Shown here in pieces: positions 34,517-43,917 of a DNA stretch of 64,000 nucleotides (position 1 is the stretch's first letter; every line of letters starts with the position of its first letter). Source of the stretch: Ligustrum vulgare. Its lineage: Eukaryota > Streptophyta > Magnoliopsida > Lamiales > Oleaceae. The notes beneath the pieces were generated by a model. The model was not told the DNA's origin. It made no database searches and was given only the letters and a program-made list of their open reading frames with translations. Where the stretch lies: NCBI GenBank assembly GCA_963555705.1, contig OY743180.1:36736129-36800128 (forward strand), written 5' to 3'. The position numbers and the translations under genes were made by a program.

Positions 34517-34525
34517 GAGGTAAGT
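34517..34525 (+). promoter_or_regulatory. Conserved splice donor in S1
   Basis: GAG|GTAAGT. The same position after a GA-rich leader carries GAG|GTGAGT in S2 (57291-57299) and GAG|GTAAGT on the minus strand in S3 (63737-63729). Confidence 0.6.
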
Positions 34526-36179
34526 GTCGGGGTTCATCTATTACTGGGTTTTGGGTTTTGATTTGTGAGGAGCAGTCGTTGGCCTGTGATTGAGATTCTG
34601 CGTGACGGTGATGATTGATGATGTTTGCTGGGTGTTTTGAAAATAGGGAATTGAATTGGTGATCTGCAAATTGGTGGTGATGGAACTAATTCCGGTGGTG
34701 GTTTAACCTGTGGTAGCCAGTTATGCATTGAATTGGATGAAGCTGAAATGGAGGAAAACTGGGAGGAAGCTGGCCGGTTATGGAGGTTTTGATGTTGATT
34801 TGGCTGTGATTCATTTGATAATGAGATGATGGTGATACCGGTGGTTGGTGGATTGATGTAGGTGAAATGGAGTAGGAATGAATTGTGTATTGATGCAGTG
34901 ATGAATTTGATTAAGACAGATGTTGGTTTAGAGTTCAATCTGGGCAGGGTGATGGCTGGTGGTTGGACTGATGATGATGATGATCGATAATGGGTTGGTG
35001 GTGATGGAAGGCAGACGGTGGTGGTGCAAATGAGGACTGCAGTGGCAGGGTCATCATTGGTGGTATGATGCAAATTGGTTTGGGTGGTTGGAATTTGCAG
35101 GGGAGTTGATACTGGAGTTGCTGAAACCATGGTTTGGTAGAGAGGTATAGGTGGTGGTTTGATTTCTGATGGTGATGAAGATGAAGATGATGAGTTTGGA
35201 TGGCTGCAATGTTTGGTGATTCGGCAGTGGTAGTATTGGGGATTGTGGTTGGTACTGAGGTGGTGGTGTTTGCAGATGAATGCTAAGTTGATAGCTGGAG
35301 ATAGAGGTGAATTTATTGTGTTTCTTGCATGTCGTGACTTGTACTGGTTAGGAATTAAAGAAGAAAGTAGTGGAGAATTTGGTTGGATGGGAATTAGGTG
35401 TAAAGTGTTAGAATAAAAATAATTAGGTTTAGTGGAAGGAAAAGAAAATGTTTAGGGAATTTTGGTGATGGTTGTATAATGAGTGCAGACAGGTTGTGTG
35501 ATGGAAATGAAGCCGTGGAGTTTGCATGTGGAATATTTGAGGGGATGGAATGATGGTGTTGGAGAATATTAGGTGTAAAGGTGGGGAAAAATATAAAAAC
35601 GAGGGGTGTGATTAGATTTAGGATAAATAGGCTTAATTTAGGATACTTAACTAAAATTGGACTAACTACGATTAAGGAATGAAATTAAAATTGATATATT
35701 TTGGACTTAAAATAAATTTGAAAATAAATAAATATTGAGATAAAAATTGAATTACGTATTTGGACTTGAAATAATTTGAATAAGGAAAATTGAGATATTT
35801 TAATAAATTTGGAATTCAAAATGATTTTGAAAAATAATACTTTGAATAAATAATTAAAATAACATAATTTTAGAAATTCGGATTTTAATTTAAAATCGAA
35901 CAAATTCGATATTTCTTGACTTGGCTAGACAAATCCGTCGCGGCGTTAACTTCAAAACAATGGGTGAAATAGTAGCGACACAATTTTCTAAATATTAAAA
36001 TAATTATAAAATTGCGTAAAAATTCTGGGTCGCTATAGAAGATGTGGTTGAATTTGAAAGAAAAAAAAATTGAAGAGGTGGATGAGTTAGAAAATCTTGA
36101 GTTAGAAGAAGTAACCGAGCTTGAGAGAAAAGAGATAGAGGGGGGTCGAGCAAGAAGTTGCAAAAGGAGAACGAGGTGA

Positions 36180-36508
36180 AGAGAAGGGCCTCGTGATTCA
36201 AAAGGTGGAAATGACGGTGATAATTCATGAATACAAGGATCCATACCTTGTACCTCATGAACCTAACATTTCCCTCCCCGTTCTATTTAATTCTTTCTTG
36301 CAGGTTAATGGTACGTGGAAATTTGGGCAACACTACCAATGTCCAAAGGTGTTTCAACTTCAAGTCATTCACGTGACCCCCGTTGCAGAATATTTTTGGT
36401 TGATCATGTACAATGGGAAGAGAAATTTTTCGTTTAATCCAGGAGGTGAAGTGAAACAACAGGAACAAAGCTATGATTCGAGACGAATCATCCTAAAGAA
36501 GGAGGGTA
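36180..36508 (+). other. Gypsy-C 3' untranslated region and polypurine tract
   Basis: No open frame with recognised features, although a pyrimidine-rich ttctttcttgcag at 36290-36302 looks like a splice acceptor. It ends in the purine-rich AAAGAAGGAGGG (36495-36506) next to the 3' LTR. Confidence 0.6.
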
Positions 36509-37234
36509 TTATGTGTTCCGAACCCTTGACAATCGGAGTCATAGCAGGCTTAACGGAAAAAGTTAAATATTCAAGCCAAATAAAAGTGCGATACAGTCAA
36601 CCATGTCGGAATTAAATGCATAATATGTGTTTTTCGAGTAGAAATGAGCCACTAAGCAAAACTCATGGGCAAAAGCCCTTGAGTCGACTGATTTTATGGC
36701 CAAATTCCATCATTTGGGGCTTCAAAACAGCAAGTCAATTATACAGACGGAAATTAGGGTTTTTGCGTATTTTTAGGTTAAATTTTGTTTTTAATTATTT
36801 GTTTGCCTATTTTAGAATTTTAGTCTAATTAGAATTCTATTTTGAGTCAATTAGCGGCTAGGTTATTTTACTTATTTATATTCCTTTCCATTCATTGTAA
36901 TTCAGACTTGAGATTTGATTTTGATATAAACAGTTTTTATTAAGGATTCAATAAAAGTTATAGGTGGATTCCTATGTTTTTTCGAACTTATCAAGAATAT
37001 TTCTTGTGGCGTTCAAATATCGAACTTATCAAATATTTGCTAGAATATTTGTGACGTTCAAATCAGAGACTTATCAAGGAGATGGGCAAATCCTTGTGGC
37101 GTTTCGAAAGTCGTGGTTCTTTATTCCGCATCGTCGAGCCATCGCGTCGTGAATATCGGGTTATGATTCATCTGTCCAACCACAACCTAAGTTCGAAACT
37201 TTCCGGCGTTTCTTCCACGCTTCGAATCTCATCA
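36509..37234 (+). repeat. Gypsy-C 3' LTR
   Basis: It begins TTATG (5' copy TGATG) and ends CATCA, followed by agctg. Confidence 0.93.
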
Positions 37235-37239
37235 AGCTG

Positions 37240-37327
37240 GCAAAACGCGTCATAAATAAATACGACAGCTGTCAAATGATACGTGCATTCAGAGATCTAC
37301 TACTGATCTCTGATGCACGGGGGCCAA
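37240..37327 (+). other. Gypsy-B internal 3' end with polypurine tract
   Basis: Resumption of Gypsy-B after Gypsy-C. It holds an inverted repeat (gcattcagagatct...agatctctgatgc type, 37284-37316) and the tract CACGGGGGCCAA directly before the 3' LTR. Confidence 0.7.
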
Positions 37328-38023
37328 TGATCGGTACATTTTTACTTAGTCCTGATATAGGCCGGGGATCTGGAATGCACCGGGTCAGCCCATCTTGATA
37401 ATATGGTCGGCCTTATCACCCGATCAATAGTGGCCCGATCTCGTTAAATTATCAAATCTGTTTTTCCTTTAGGGCAATATATTAGCTCGGGCTATCCTCC
37501 TACTTAGGTCGGGCACACCCGACCTCATCCGAACCTCATTCATTGACAACTTATATGGTCTGCCCATCTTGGCCACATTGCACCTAGAAGCCCAACACGA
37601 GCAGGACTCTAAGTATTATTCGTTTATGGGTCTTATCAATGGGCCATTTTCTTAGGCCCCCTAAAAGAAGAATCGTAACCAATAAGGAAACCTCCTGAAA
37701 AGGGAGAATTCAATTCTAGTAGTGATAGAACTCTCCTTAAAAGGTAAGTTTATAGCAGAAGGACTCCTTCTGTAATTAAAGAAGGTTATGTGCTTTTCAG
37801 CCTTATAAATAAAGCTCCTTTAATCACATATATTTCATTCATTATTCTTTACGTTTTCCAGTTATATATTTTCTCCAGAATACTAATTCTCACATCGGAG
37901 GGGCGACGGGAAAAATTCTCTTCGCCTTTTTGCAGGTCATCCAAAGCGAATTCATTCATCTTTTCCAGTGATCAAGAATCACCATATTCTAACACGTCAA
38001 GGTTAGGATTTTTTACAGCATCA
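37328..38023 (+). repeat. Gypsy-B 3' LTR, complete
   Basis: 696 bp, TGATCGG...AGCATCA, followed by gtcat. TATAAAT is at 37804-37810. It gives the empty-site sequence for the hAT insertion in the 5' copy. Confidence 0.93.
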
Positions 38024-38042
38024 GTCATAATTCAACATCCAA

Positions 38043-38253
38043 GGCTCTGTTCGGTAGATCAAAATCAGAATTTTAAATTTTGTGTTGGATTTATTTGTGT
38101 TTTCTAGGTAAAATGTGGTATGTGGGGTTAAAAATTGGATAGAGAAAATGTGGATGGTTAAAAAATGGTATAGGAAATTATGTAAATTAAATTTGTTGCC
38201 TCTTTTGTCTTTTAGCCAATTAATTTACCAATTTAAATTTTACCGGACAGGCG
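38043..38253. mobile_element. MITE-like element next to Gypsy-B
   Basis: Inverted ends GGCTCTGTTCGGTA and (reverse) CGCCTGTCCGGTA, with 3-bp caa on both sides. The style is Tourist/PIF-Harbinger-like, but caa is not the usual TWA target. Confidence 0.5.
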
Positions 38254-38418
38254 CAAAATGATATTTGTACATCCATTTATTCCAGGTGCATTTATTACTG
38301 ATGTGTTGGTGATTTTATAGTTGTTGATTTTAGAGATGATATGATTGTTGAAAGGTTGAATGTTTGCCAAATGTGTTATATATAACCCAATTTGTAACAC
38401 AATTTGTATAATTATTTA

Positions 38419-38569
38419 TCTCTGTTTAGCAAACATGTTTTTAAATATATTTTTTCAAACCATTTTTTAACCACACACATTTTATCTCTCCATTTTTCAA
38501 CCACATATTTTACTTAGAAAATATAAAAAAAAAATGTTTTTAAATAAAAAACTTTTAACAAACAGAGAC
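38419..38569. mobile_element. Tourist-like MITE 1
   Basis: 151 bp. Ends TCTCTGTTT...AAACAGAGAC as inverted repeats, with TTA on both sides (38416-38418, 38570-38572). The interior has the recurrent 'ttttaaccacacac' motif. Confidence 0.65.
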
Positions 38570-38580
38570 TTAGTGATTTA

Positions 38581-38742
38581 GAGTCTGTTTGGTAATGTGA
38601 AAAGTTTTGATTTTTTTTTTTTAATGGATGTATGGTTTTAAAAAATTTGAAAAGCCAAAATTTATGGGCTTAACTAAGAATAGATAATTGTGATTGGATT
38701 TGAAAAGTTGAGGTGAAATTTTTTTCGTTACCAAACGTTCTC
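38581..38742. mobile_element. Tourist-like MITE 2
   Basis: 162 bp. Ends GAGTCTGTTTGGTAATG and (reverse) GAGAACGTTTGGTAACG. TTA is at 38578-38580 and 38743-38745. Confidence 0.75.
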
Positions 38743-38745
38743 TTA

Positions 38746-38912
38746 GAGTCTGCTTGGTCTCACACAATTTTTTCAACATTTCCACCAAATTCATTTTTAA
38801 CCACACATATCTATGGGACATACAATTTTTCAAACATTTCAATTATTTTTCAACAAGACATTCTCTCAAAAACTAAATTTTTTTTAGAAAACTACCTACA
38901 CCAAACAATCTC
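38746..38912. mobile_element. Tourist-like MITE 3, sharing a TTA with MITE 2
   Basis: 167 bp. Ends GAGTCTGCTTGGT and (reverse) GAGATTGTTTGGT. TTA at 38743-38745 is also the right duplication of MITE 2; the other is 38913-38915. Confidence 0.75.
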
Positions 38913-39405
38913 TTAAAAGATTGATCTACAATGAATTTGACAAAGTGCCAACCATATGGTATAACTCAAATATTTATTAGTGATTTTAAAAGGCTCATCC
39001 AGACATGAAGCAAGACATTATTGTCTTACCATGCTTTACGTTTGTGGGTAACTCGTAAATTTTGAGATTTGACATTTTTGCCTATTCACAATTTATATTT
39101 TCTACTATGTTCTGTTTGATGTTGACTTAAAAGAATTTATTTAAAAAAATAGTTATTTGAATAGTGATTTTTCAGAGAATGCATGATTAAGGCCCCGTTC
39201 TCTTTACTGTTTTGAGTCCGTTTTGAGTTTTCAATTTTTTGAAATATCGAAAACGCGTTCACTTTGCCCATTTTCAAAAACACGTTTTCCAAAACATAAA
39301 AAAAAATACAAAGAAAACTCAAAACGAGTTTATTGAGTTTTGAATATTTTGTGTTAAAAAGTTCAAAACGCGCGTTTCGATTTTTTTTTTTTTTTTTTGT
39401 GTAAA

Positions 39406-39568
39406 TGTGAGATACTTCCTTCACTTGAAGTTCTTATATTATTTTGACATTATATATAGATCCATGTTAAGATTTTTTTTTTTTGTAATTTATTTATTTA
39501 TTATTATTATTATTTTAAATGTGAGACACTTCCTTCACTTGAAATTCTTATGTTATTTTGTCATTATA
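39406..39568 (+). repeat. Left part of the ~120-bp tandem array
   Basis: Units with gtgagacacttccttcacttgaa(g/a)ttcttatgttattttgtcattatatataga. One and a half units are here; the rest lie to the right of the Helitron. Confidence 0.9.
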
Positions 39569-39596
39569 CTAGTTCATCCACCCGTGCGATGCACGG
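39569..39596 (-). other. Helitron 3' terminus
   Basis: CTAG terminus preceded by a 6-bp GC-rich stem with a 3-base loop (39582-39587 with 39591-39596). It acts as the transposition terminator in the Helitron model. Confidence 0.88.
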
Positions 39597-39737
39597 ATTA
39601 ATTTGACTTCATCAAAATTTTGAATGAAAATCATATATAGGTTATTTTTCCTCAAGTAAAACGCAAATGCATGAATAGGTAGTATAATAATAACACGATA
39701 GATGTAATGTTTAGAGAAAATAATGTTACATCATTGG

Positions 39738-40339
39738 CTAATTCAAATTTTGAAATACTTTTTTGAAAACAACATTTGCAGTTGAATTGGATGATACTTC
39801 ATCTTGATCACAAGTAATTATCTTCAATCCCGAACGATTTGTAACTCTAGAAACTGCCACGTATAGTTGACCATGACTGAAGACGGACTTCTTCAGGTAC
39901 AGACCTACATGCGATAGTGATTGGCCTTGACTTTTGTTAATAGTCATAGCATACGATACAATTAATGGAGAGAGACCATATGTTTCATTGAGAGAGACCA
40001 TATGTCATTCACCGTTTCAACAACATCCAGTGTTGGGGCTAAAATGGCTCTTTCCTGCCAATATGATGAGTCATTGACTTTTTCAGAGAAATTTGAATAC
40101 GTACTCTATACTATTGATGCAACTAAATCTCCTGTATCTTTTATCAGTAAGTCATCAGGTATTTCAATCAAAGTATGACCATCGTTTTGCCCACCAATTG
40201 TACCATCTCCAATATTTGAGGTAAAATTTGCATTTGACAATTGGAGAAATAAAATTAATTTGGTTAAAAAATGATTTGAGAAATCGTGTGAATTAGTCTC
40301 TATCTGGCGAATTCCATAAACAATGTTTTTAAACAACAC
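39738..40339 (-). pseudogene. Helitron Pif1-type helicase C-terminal remnant
   Basis: From 5' to 3' on the minus strand: 'IEIPDDLLIKDTGDLVASIV' (near 40180-40110), an in-frame TAG, 'QERAILAPTLDVV' (near 40065-40030), an internal deletion around 39985-40010, then '[20 protein letters not shown]' and '[16 protein letters not shown]', the conserved C-terminal helicase motifs of plant Helitron RepHel proteins. Walker A/B and the Rep domain are missing. The enzyme would unwind DNA during rolling-circle transposition. The position close to the 3' terminus is as expected. Confidence 0.88.
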
Positions 40340-40643
40340 AATTCCTCAAATTACTTTTTAACCACAAAATTCTTTTTCTCTATTTTTCAACCACATATTT
40401 TACCTCGAAAACATTTGAAAAAATGTTTTTAAATATAATATTTTTTACAAACGTAACTTATAAACCAGTTTATAATATTTTGTTTCTTAAAAGTTTTTTA
40501 TTTAAAACATGTTTTTAATGTATCCAAGATAAAATGTATATTTGTAAAAGTAAAAAAGAAAAATGTGCGTTTAAAAAGTGATTTAAAAATTTGTGTTATA
40601 ACACGTTTGAAAATATCTACACACAAACAGAGGCATCATTTAC

Positions 40644-40663
40644 GGTGAACACACGTGTTCACC
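40644..40663. promoter_or_regulatory. Inverted repeat containing a G-box
   Basis: GGTGAACAC-AC-GTGTTCACC, 9-bp arms with a 2-base centre; it includes CACGTG. It lies about 170 bp upstream of the captured exon's ATG. Confidence 0.6.
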
Positions 40664-40833
40664 ATCCCCTAAGTCTCATTCCATTCTAGAGACTTCATCT
40701 TATCTCATACCATGTGGTGCAAAAAATCTGAAACAATTCACGCACTCCGTTTCTTAGCCAGGTGCCAGACTCTTCCTACCAATTAAACGAAACCCTAACT
40801 CTTCACAGACCACCGTATTGTCTACTCCAAAAA

Positions 40834-41280
40834 ATGGCGATTTTGCCTAAATTTCCATGTCAAGTTGCTATCCGACCGAGCCTTTCAATTCACGCTACGA
40901 AATATTTGTCGCGGAAGTTTTTTCTTAACTTCAATTTACCGTTCGGATCTGTAAAATCAAGCGTCGGTGGTGATTTCCGCAAATCTGGTTTGAACATGGT
41001 TAGAGACGATTTTTGTGCACCCAAGGTTCGTCATACTTAGGCTTTTCAATTTTTTTTTCAAATATTTTATTAGATCTTATCTATGTATCTAACGTATGAA
41101 CAACCCAAACAAACTTTTGGGTATGCGATTATGTATTTTTTTTGTTATCTTTTTCTGTTCGTTGAAGTATCTTTTTTCTTTTCTTTTCAGATCTCGCAAA
41201 AAACGGTCGGATCTGGAATTTATTGCGCATATTGGAGCACAGAAAACAGTCGCAAGTTTTCTTCATTTTCTCACCGTAAA
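40834..41280 (+). pseudogene. Captured gene fragment, plastid-transit-like exon plus second exon
   Basis: ATG at 40834 follows a leader containing CCCTAA and a G-box palindrome. The 63-residue exon (MAILPKFPC...) is Ser/Lys/Arg/Phe-rich and nearly free of acidic residues for its first 45 residues, as in chloroplast or mitochondrial targeting peptides. It ends AAG|GTTCGT (donor near 41024). A pyrimidine tract ttcttttcttttcag ends at 41190 and opens a 29-codon stretch to a TAA at 41281-41283. It lies on the strand opposite to the Helitron's own genes. I do not recognise the parent gene. Helitron gene capture is the likely origin. Confidence 0.5.
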
Positions 41281-41283
41281 TAA

Positions 41284-42788
41284 GTTGAGTAACGAAACTA
41301 TCTACAGTAAAAAAAGGCTGAACACCATGGTTTCGCCTTTTTTTTTTTTTTTCTTCCTTTTTTTTTTTTTTTAGTTTCTAGTTCCAGAGTTCAGTTATAA
41401 TTATCTCTTGAAATGATAAAATTTGAACTAACTTTTCAGATTATTGCTCTATTTTGTCATAAATGATAACGTATCGATTGAATGTTGATAGATGAAGGTG
41501 GGTTAAATTTAAATATTTTTTCTTATCTTATATATAATATAACTTACAAAATATTTTTTTTAAAAATAATATAAATTTAAATTTTTTAAATTCATAATAT
41601 AAGTTATAAGTATTTTTTAAATATAATATAAATTAAAAAAAATTCTTTTTATTATTTTCAAAAAATAAACATAATTTTTTTTTTCTCCTGCAATCTATTA
41701 CCCTCAACTACATACATTTTAATGATATTTTTTATATCATGTGAAACACAATGTTGTCGTTTATTTTACCATAAAAATGTAATATTTGATGTGATTTAAA
41801 TATTTTAAAGTATATTTCTAATTACTGTAATTTCTTTTTTTTTCATACTGTAAAAAACTAAGTATTTAATAATTAATATTTCTTTAAAATATGTGTTGTG
41901 ATTTAATTAATTAGTTCATTTTTTCTTGCCACATTATGAAAAGCATTTTAGTTTTAAGTTTGTTTATTCTTTTTTCTTGCTTGAGGAATAATAGTGCATA
42001 CTCTTTTTCATTTTGTGGAAGTCAAGTATATATTATTGCTTTGACGTTATTATTGTTGAATATTTATCCTTAATTGGACTGGTAAGTATAGTTGAGGAGA
42101 AAATGGTGGTTCCCTAATCAGAAGTCTGCTTTTTAGTCACATTACCAAAAACACAAATAATGTATTCAATGATATTTGCAAGCATTGAATTTTTTTGGCC
42201 AAGAAACAATTACAATATGCTTCCATTAAGATGCAAGGCATTTATATTCAACATACTGGGTATTTTACATGATTTAAAATCCATTTAGTTTACTGTTGCT
42301 CAAAATGTTTAACATTATTTCCTATTTTTGTACTTAGGACAACCATCAACATCAAGACAATCAAATTTGTCACAATCAAACATTTTTGCACCCCAACATT
42401 ACTATTTAATGAGGGTATTTCCGTTCAACCAATTAAAACTTGCCAAGAATCAATTACAAATGATCAAATCTGGAACACTGAGGATATCGAGACATATAGG
42501 TCAGGTGACTGCTTATTTCTTAGCAAACAATAACTGTGTTCAATTTTTAATTGTACATACTATATTATACAAATGTAACTAATTTTTTCCCTTTTGTTTG
42601 TCCAGATCTGACTAACAACATGAAGATGAAGCCAATACCAAAGATAAATCTATGAGTAATATTATATTTGTATTGTGCTCATGGCCAATAAAATAGTTAA
42701 ATCTTCAGGTATATCCTCGTTATCCTGTGCATAAATTATTTCCACATATTAAATAACATTCTACTTCTATGTTAATATTTCTTCAAAA
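41284..42788. other. AT-rich Helitron interior
   Basis: No supported gene. T-rich runs and an 84-codon frame at 42328-42582 with Gln/Ser-rich start but no family match. It may contain the remains of introns. Confidence 0.5.
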
Positions 42789-43892
42789 CAATTTGTTTGC
42801 TTCATAATCTATTGCGATATATGTAGTTTAATAGTGTTAAATGTGAGAAGTGACTGAATTGTACTTTATGATATTAGCTTACTATGCATGTATAAAAAAC
42901 TTCATGGTTATTATTATTATGTTGAAATGTACCGTATCACATAGCATATCTTCATTCATATTCTTTAAGTGATATCCTCACCCCTTCCCAATAAGAATGC
43001 ATAGGTTCTTAAAAGCATTACAATAATACCTCTATTGGATTGGACATCAGATTCCTCTTCCTCATCTTCATAGAAAATCCTAGAAAATTTAAGACAATCT
43101 ACCCTTCTTTGAAAATCATAAGACTTTGATTACATATAATATATATTTTTTTCGGGTTTCTTAATTTAAATGTAAGTACCTGTATCATGTGCATTGTGAG
43201 TCTCCGTATCCTCTCCTAGAATGATAACAAAAAGTTGACAAAATTTAAAAGGTGTGTGACATGTATGATAAATATTGAATATTATACTAAATGTTAAATC
43301 AATTTTAAAATATTTTAAAATATATACCTAAGACCCCAAAAAAAAAAAACAATTTGTTTGCTTCATAATCTATTGCGTTATATGTAGTTTAATAGTGTTA
43401 AATGTGAGCAGTGAATGAATTGTACTTTTTGATATTGTCTATGCATGTATAAAAAACTTCATGGTTATTATTATTATGTTGAAATGTACCATATCACATA
43501 GCATATCTTCATTCATATTCCTTAAGTGATATCCTCATCCCTTCCCAGTAAGAATGCATAGGTTCTTAAAAGCATTACAAAAATACCTCTATTGGACTGG
43601 ACATCAGATTCCTCTTCCTCATCTGCATGGAAAATCCTAGAAAATTTAAGATAATCTACTCTTTTTTGAAAATCATAATACTTTGATTACATATAATAAA
43701 TTATTTATTTCGGGTTTCTTAATTTAATGTAATTACCTATATCATGTGTATTGGGAGTATCCGTATCCTCTCCTAGAATGATAACAAAAAGTCAACAAAA
43801 TTTAAAGGCTGTGTGACATGTATGATAAATATTAAATATTATACTAAATATAAAAATATGTAAAATATTTTAAAATATATACCTAAAACCAA
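42789..43892. repeat. 0.55-kb direct duplication with paired mini-exons
   Basis: 42789-43336 and 43350-43892 are near-identical. Each copy holds, on the minus strand, two short coding-like islands with splice-like borders: one acidic (reads EDEEEESDVQSN-type) and one ending ...HDTG, flanked by ag and gt. Confidence 0.8.
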
Positions 43893-43917
43893 AAAGAAAA
43901 AAAAAGAGAGAAATTAC

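Larger units (their letters stand above)
32383..36037 (+). mobile_element. S1: solo-LTR-like element, 3.65 kb
   Basis: It begins TGTAGCG and ends CGCTATA (one change from CGCTACA), flanked by perfect gaaga duplications (32378-32382 and 36038-36042). A second copy, S2, has TGTAGCG...CGCTACA and its own duplication. TG...CA ends with a 5-bp duplication and no internal LTR pair fit a solo LTR of a long-LTR retrotransposon. It contains two repeat arrays, a GA-rich leader-like region near 34285-34340 and a consensus splice donor at 34520. The minus-strand 198-codon frame (34534-35130) is Thr/Ser/Pro low complexity and not supported as a gene. Confidence 0.8.
31694..36179 (+). pseudogene. Gypsy-C retropepsin-like ORF, interrupted by S1
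   Basis: From an ATG at 31694 the first 140 residues follow the retropepsin fold of chromovirus-type elements ('FQTRCYVDHKGCSLAINGKCFTNFVSS', then 'LGLPLEPHYKPYKMSW', 'VLVPITQGMY', 'VWCDVVPLKSYHILL'). The catalytic Asp position in 'LAINGKC' is Asn, so it should be inactive. A charged Lys/Glu-rich tail follows. The frame enters S1 at 32383. After the duplication (36038-36042) the acidic sequence resumes but is shifted by an A run (36061-36069), then reads Glu-rich to a TGA near 36179. Without S1 this would be a roughly 290-residue protein. It could be a degraded Gag-Pol remnant or a co-opted helper for a non-autonomous element. Confidence 0.75.
30497..37234 (+). mobile_element. Gypsy-C: non-autonomous LTR element encoding only a retropepsin-like protein
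   Basis: LTRs of about 727 bp begin TGATG (5') and end CATCA, with perfect flanking duplications agctg (30492-30496 and 37235-37239). A primer-binding site for initiator tRNA-Met follows the 5' LTR. The only coding region is a protease-like frame starting at 31694; RT, RNase H, integrase and gag are all absent. S1 is inserted in that frame. By eye the LTRs differ at roughly 25-30 positions, so it is fairly young relative to Gypsy-B. It sits inside Gypsy-B between its antisense gene and its 3' LTR. Confidence 0.92.
21527..38023 (+). mobile_element. Gypsy-B: degenerate Tat-like Ty3/gypsy with nested insertions
   Basis: Perfect duplications gtcat flank it (21522-21526 and 38024-38028), and LTR ends are TGATC...CATCA. 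The order is truncated LTR, gag, protease, RT, RNase H, integrase, 49-bp array, antisense gene, LTR, as in Gypsy-A. It is split by Gypsy-C (30497-37239, including the repeated agctg), which itself contains S1. Without these it would be about 9.8 kb. Every coding domain has stops or altered catalytic residues. It resembles Gypsy-A in domain style but differs in LTR sequence, so the two are separate families. Confidence 0.93.

Noticed and set aside
34534..35130. 198-codon minus-strand frame in S1
   Set aside because: Thr/Ser/Pro/His low complexity from a GT-rich tract, not preserved in S2, no domain.
21527..38023. Possible endogenous pararetrovirus (caulimovirid-like) because of protease-RT-RNase H
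   Set aside because: Integrase follows RNase H, LTRs and 5-bp duplications are present, and no movement or coat protein is seen. This is Ty3/gypsy.
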